A stretch of DNA of 42,775 nt. Source: Streptomyces sp. AcH 505. Lineage in GTDB: Bacteria > Actinomycetota > Actinomycetes > Streptomycetales > Streptomycetaceae. The notes beneath the pieces are model-generated. The model did not search any database, was not told the DNA's origin, and worked only from the letters and a program-made list of their open reading frames with translations. The position numbers and the translations under genes are program-made. Shown here in pieces: positions 42,390 to 42,775 of this stretch (position 1 is the first letter of the stretch; each line of letters begins with the position of its first letter). The stretch covers positions 1,273,596 through 1,316,370 of the forward strand of contig NZ_JTIY01000002.1 in the NCBI RefSeq assembly GCF_000818175.1, given 5' to 3'.

Positions 42390-42499
42390 TGCCGCCTCCT
42401 GCCCCCGCTGTCGACATGCACTCGCACCTTTGGGCACCTCCGTTCTCACCGGCTTGCCGGGCGGGCCCCGCCATGGGAGGGCTCCGCCCCGCAAGGGCC

Positions 42500-42775
42500 A
42501 GACGGCTACACCCGCAGAACCTCTGCGGTGAACTGAGTACGTTTTCGGGCCGCGGTTCCTCCAGCAGACCGTCGGCCGTCACGCGCGGGTCGAGGAACGC
42601 CTGGGTCGTCACCGAGCGGACGGCCGGCACCTGCGCCATGCTGTGCGCGACGACTCGTATCGAGGCGACGGGGTCGGCAAGGGCGCATGGCAGTCAGGAC
42701 GGACGTGTTCGGGCAGCCTGATCCGTAGGCGTCGGATGTGGCCAGACCAGCGTGGACATTGTCCGGCGCGTTGTT
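42500..42775. other. window end, fragment only
   Basis: The minus strand reads a short sense-like piece (VAHSMAQVPAVRSVTTQAFL, DPRVTADGLLEE) preceded by a stop and followed by noise. It is probably the C-terminal debris of a gene, but the family cannot be decided. Confidence 0.35.

Noticed and set aside
42500..42775. Partial regulator gene at the window end (VAHSMAQVPAVRSV)
   Set aside because: A stop lies just upstream in the frame and the following sequence is noise; the fragment is too short to assign.

Overview
The window is very GC-rich actinobacterial DNA, almost certainly from Streptomyces. The evidence is the codon bias, GGAGG-type ribosome sites with many GTG/TTG starts, ATGA/GTGA overlaps, and above all a tap-tpg pair (33.2-36.0 kb). 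That pair encodes the proteins that cap and prime the ends of linear Streptomyces replicons. With the many broken insertion sequences and decayed genes, it suggests the arm of a linear chromosome or a linear plasmid, not core genome. No rRNA, tRNA or CRISPR array was found.

Layout. 0.1-8.5 kb looks like ordinary chromosome: a small acidic protein; an extracellular O-acylation pair (SGNH lipoprotein plus acyltransferase 3); a tightly packed lipoprotein / response regulator / histidine kinase / lipoprotein operon of the AfsQ/Cse type; and a secreted two-domain peptidoglycan hydrolase on the other strand. At 8.7 kb an IS5-type element splits a small Cys-rich gene, and accessory DNA begins. 10.7-17.2 kb holds a hypothetical protein, a large pentapeptide-repeat membrane protein built from 33-bp repeats, an endonuclease VII-type HNH nuclease, a frameshifted Cys-rich gene behind a tiny zinc-finger-like gene, and a toxin-antitoxin-like pair. 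17.2-19.2 kb is a HEPN-like gene bracketed by two copies of a diverged ~125-bp repeat. 19.2-24.5 kb has a small two-helix membrane protein divergent from an HTH/P-loop/repeat (STAND-like) protein, then an acetyltransferase, an XRE/TPR regulator, and a divergent primase-polymerase-like/DUF6415-like pair.

24.5-31.9 kb is a graveyard of mobile DNA: a solo IS21-type end, a Tn3-like transposase remnant, an integrase with a premature stop, an intact IS5-type element and another IS5 fragment. Scattered among these are intact cargo genes: an 85-aa membrane protein, a HEPN plus zinc-ribbon protein with a co-transcribed partner, and a SapA-like secreted protein. 32.0-36.0 kb holds a membrane protein, two sets of short ordered repeats, tap (three apparent -1 frameshifts) and tpg. 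36.1-42.4 kb has an AlbA/Schlafen-type protein, small genes, an IS701-type element (inverted repeats, CTAG target duplication) that carries a passenger gene and has replaced the 3' end of a hypothetical gene, and a DUF1345 membrane protein.

The strongest candidates for something undescribed are the HEPN/zinc-ribbon operon (27.4-29.0 kb), the repeat-flanked HEPN gene (17.2-19.1 kb), the passenger gene inside the IS701-type element (40.8-41.35 kb), and the ordered repeats before tap. All functional roles proposed for these are inference.
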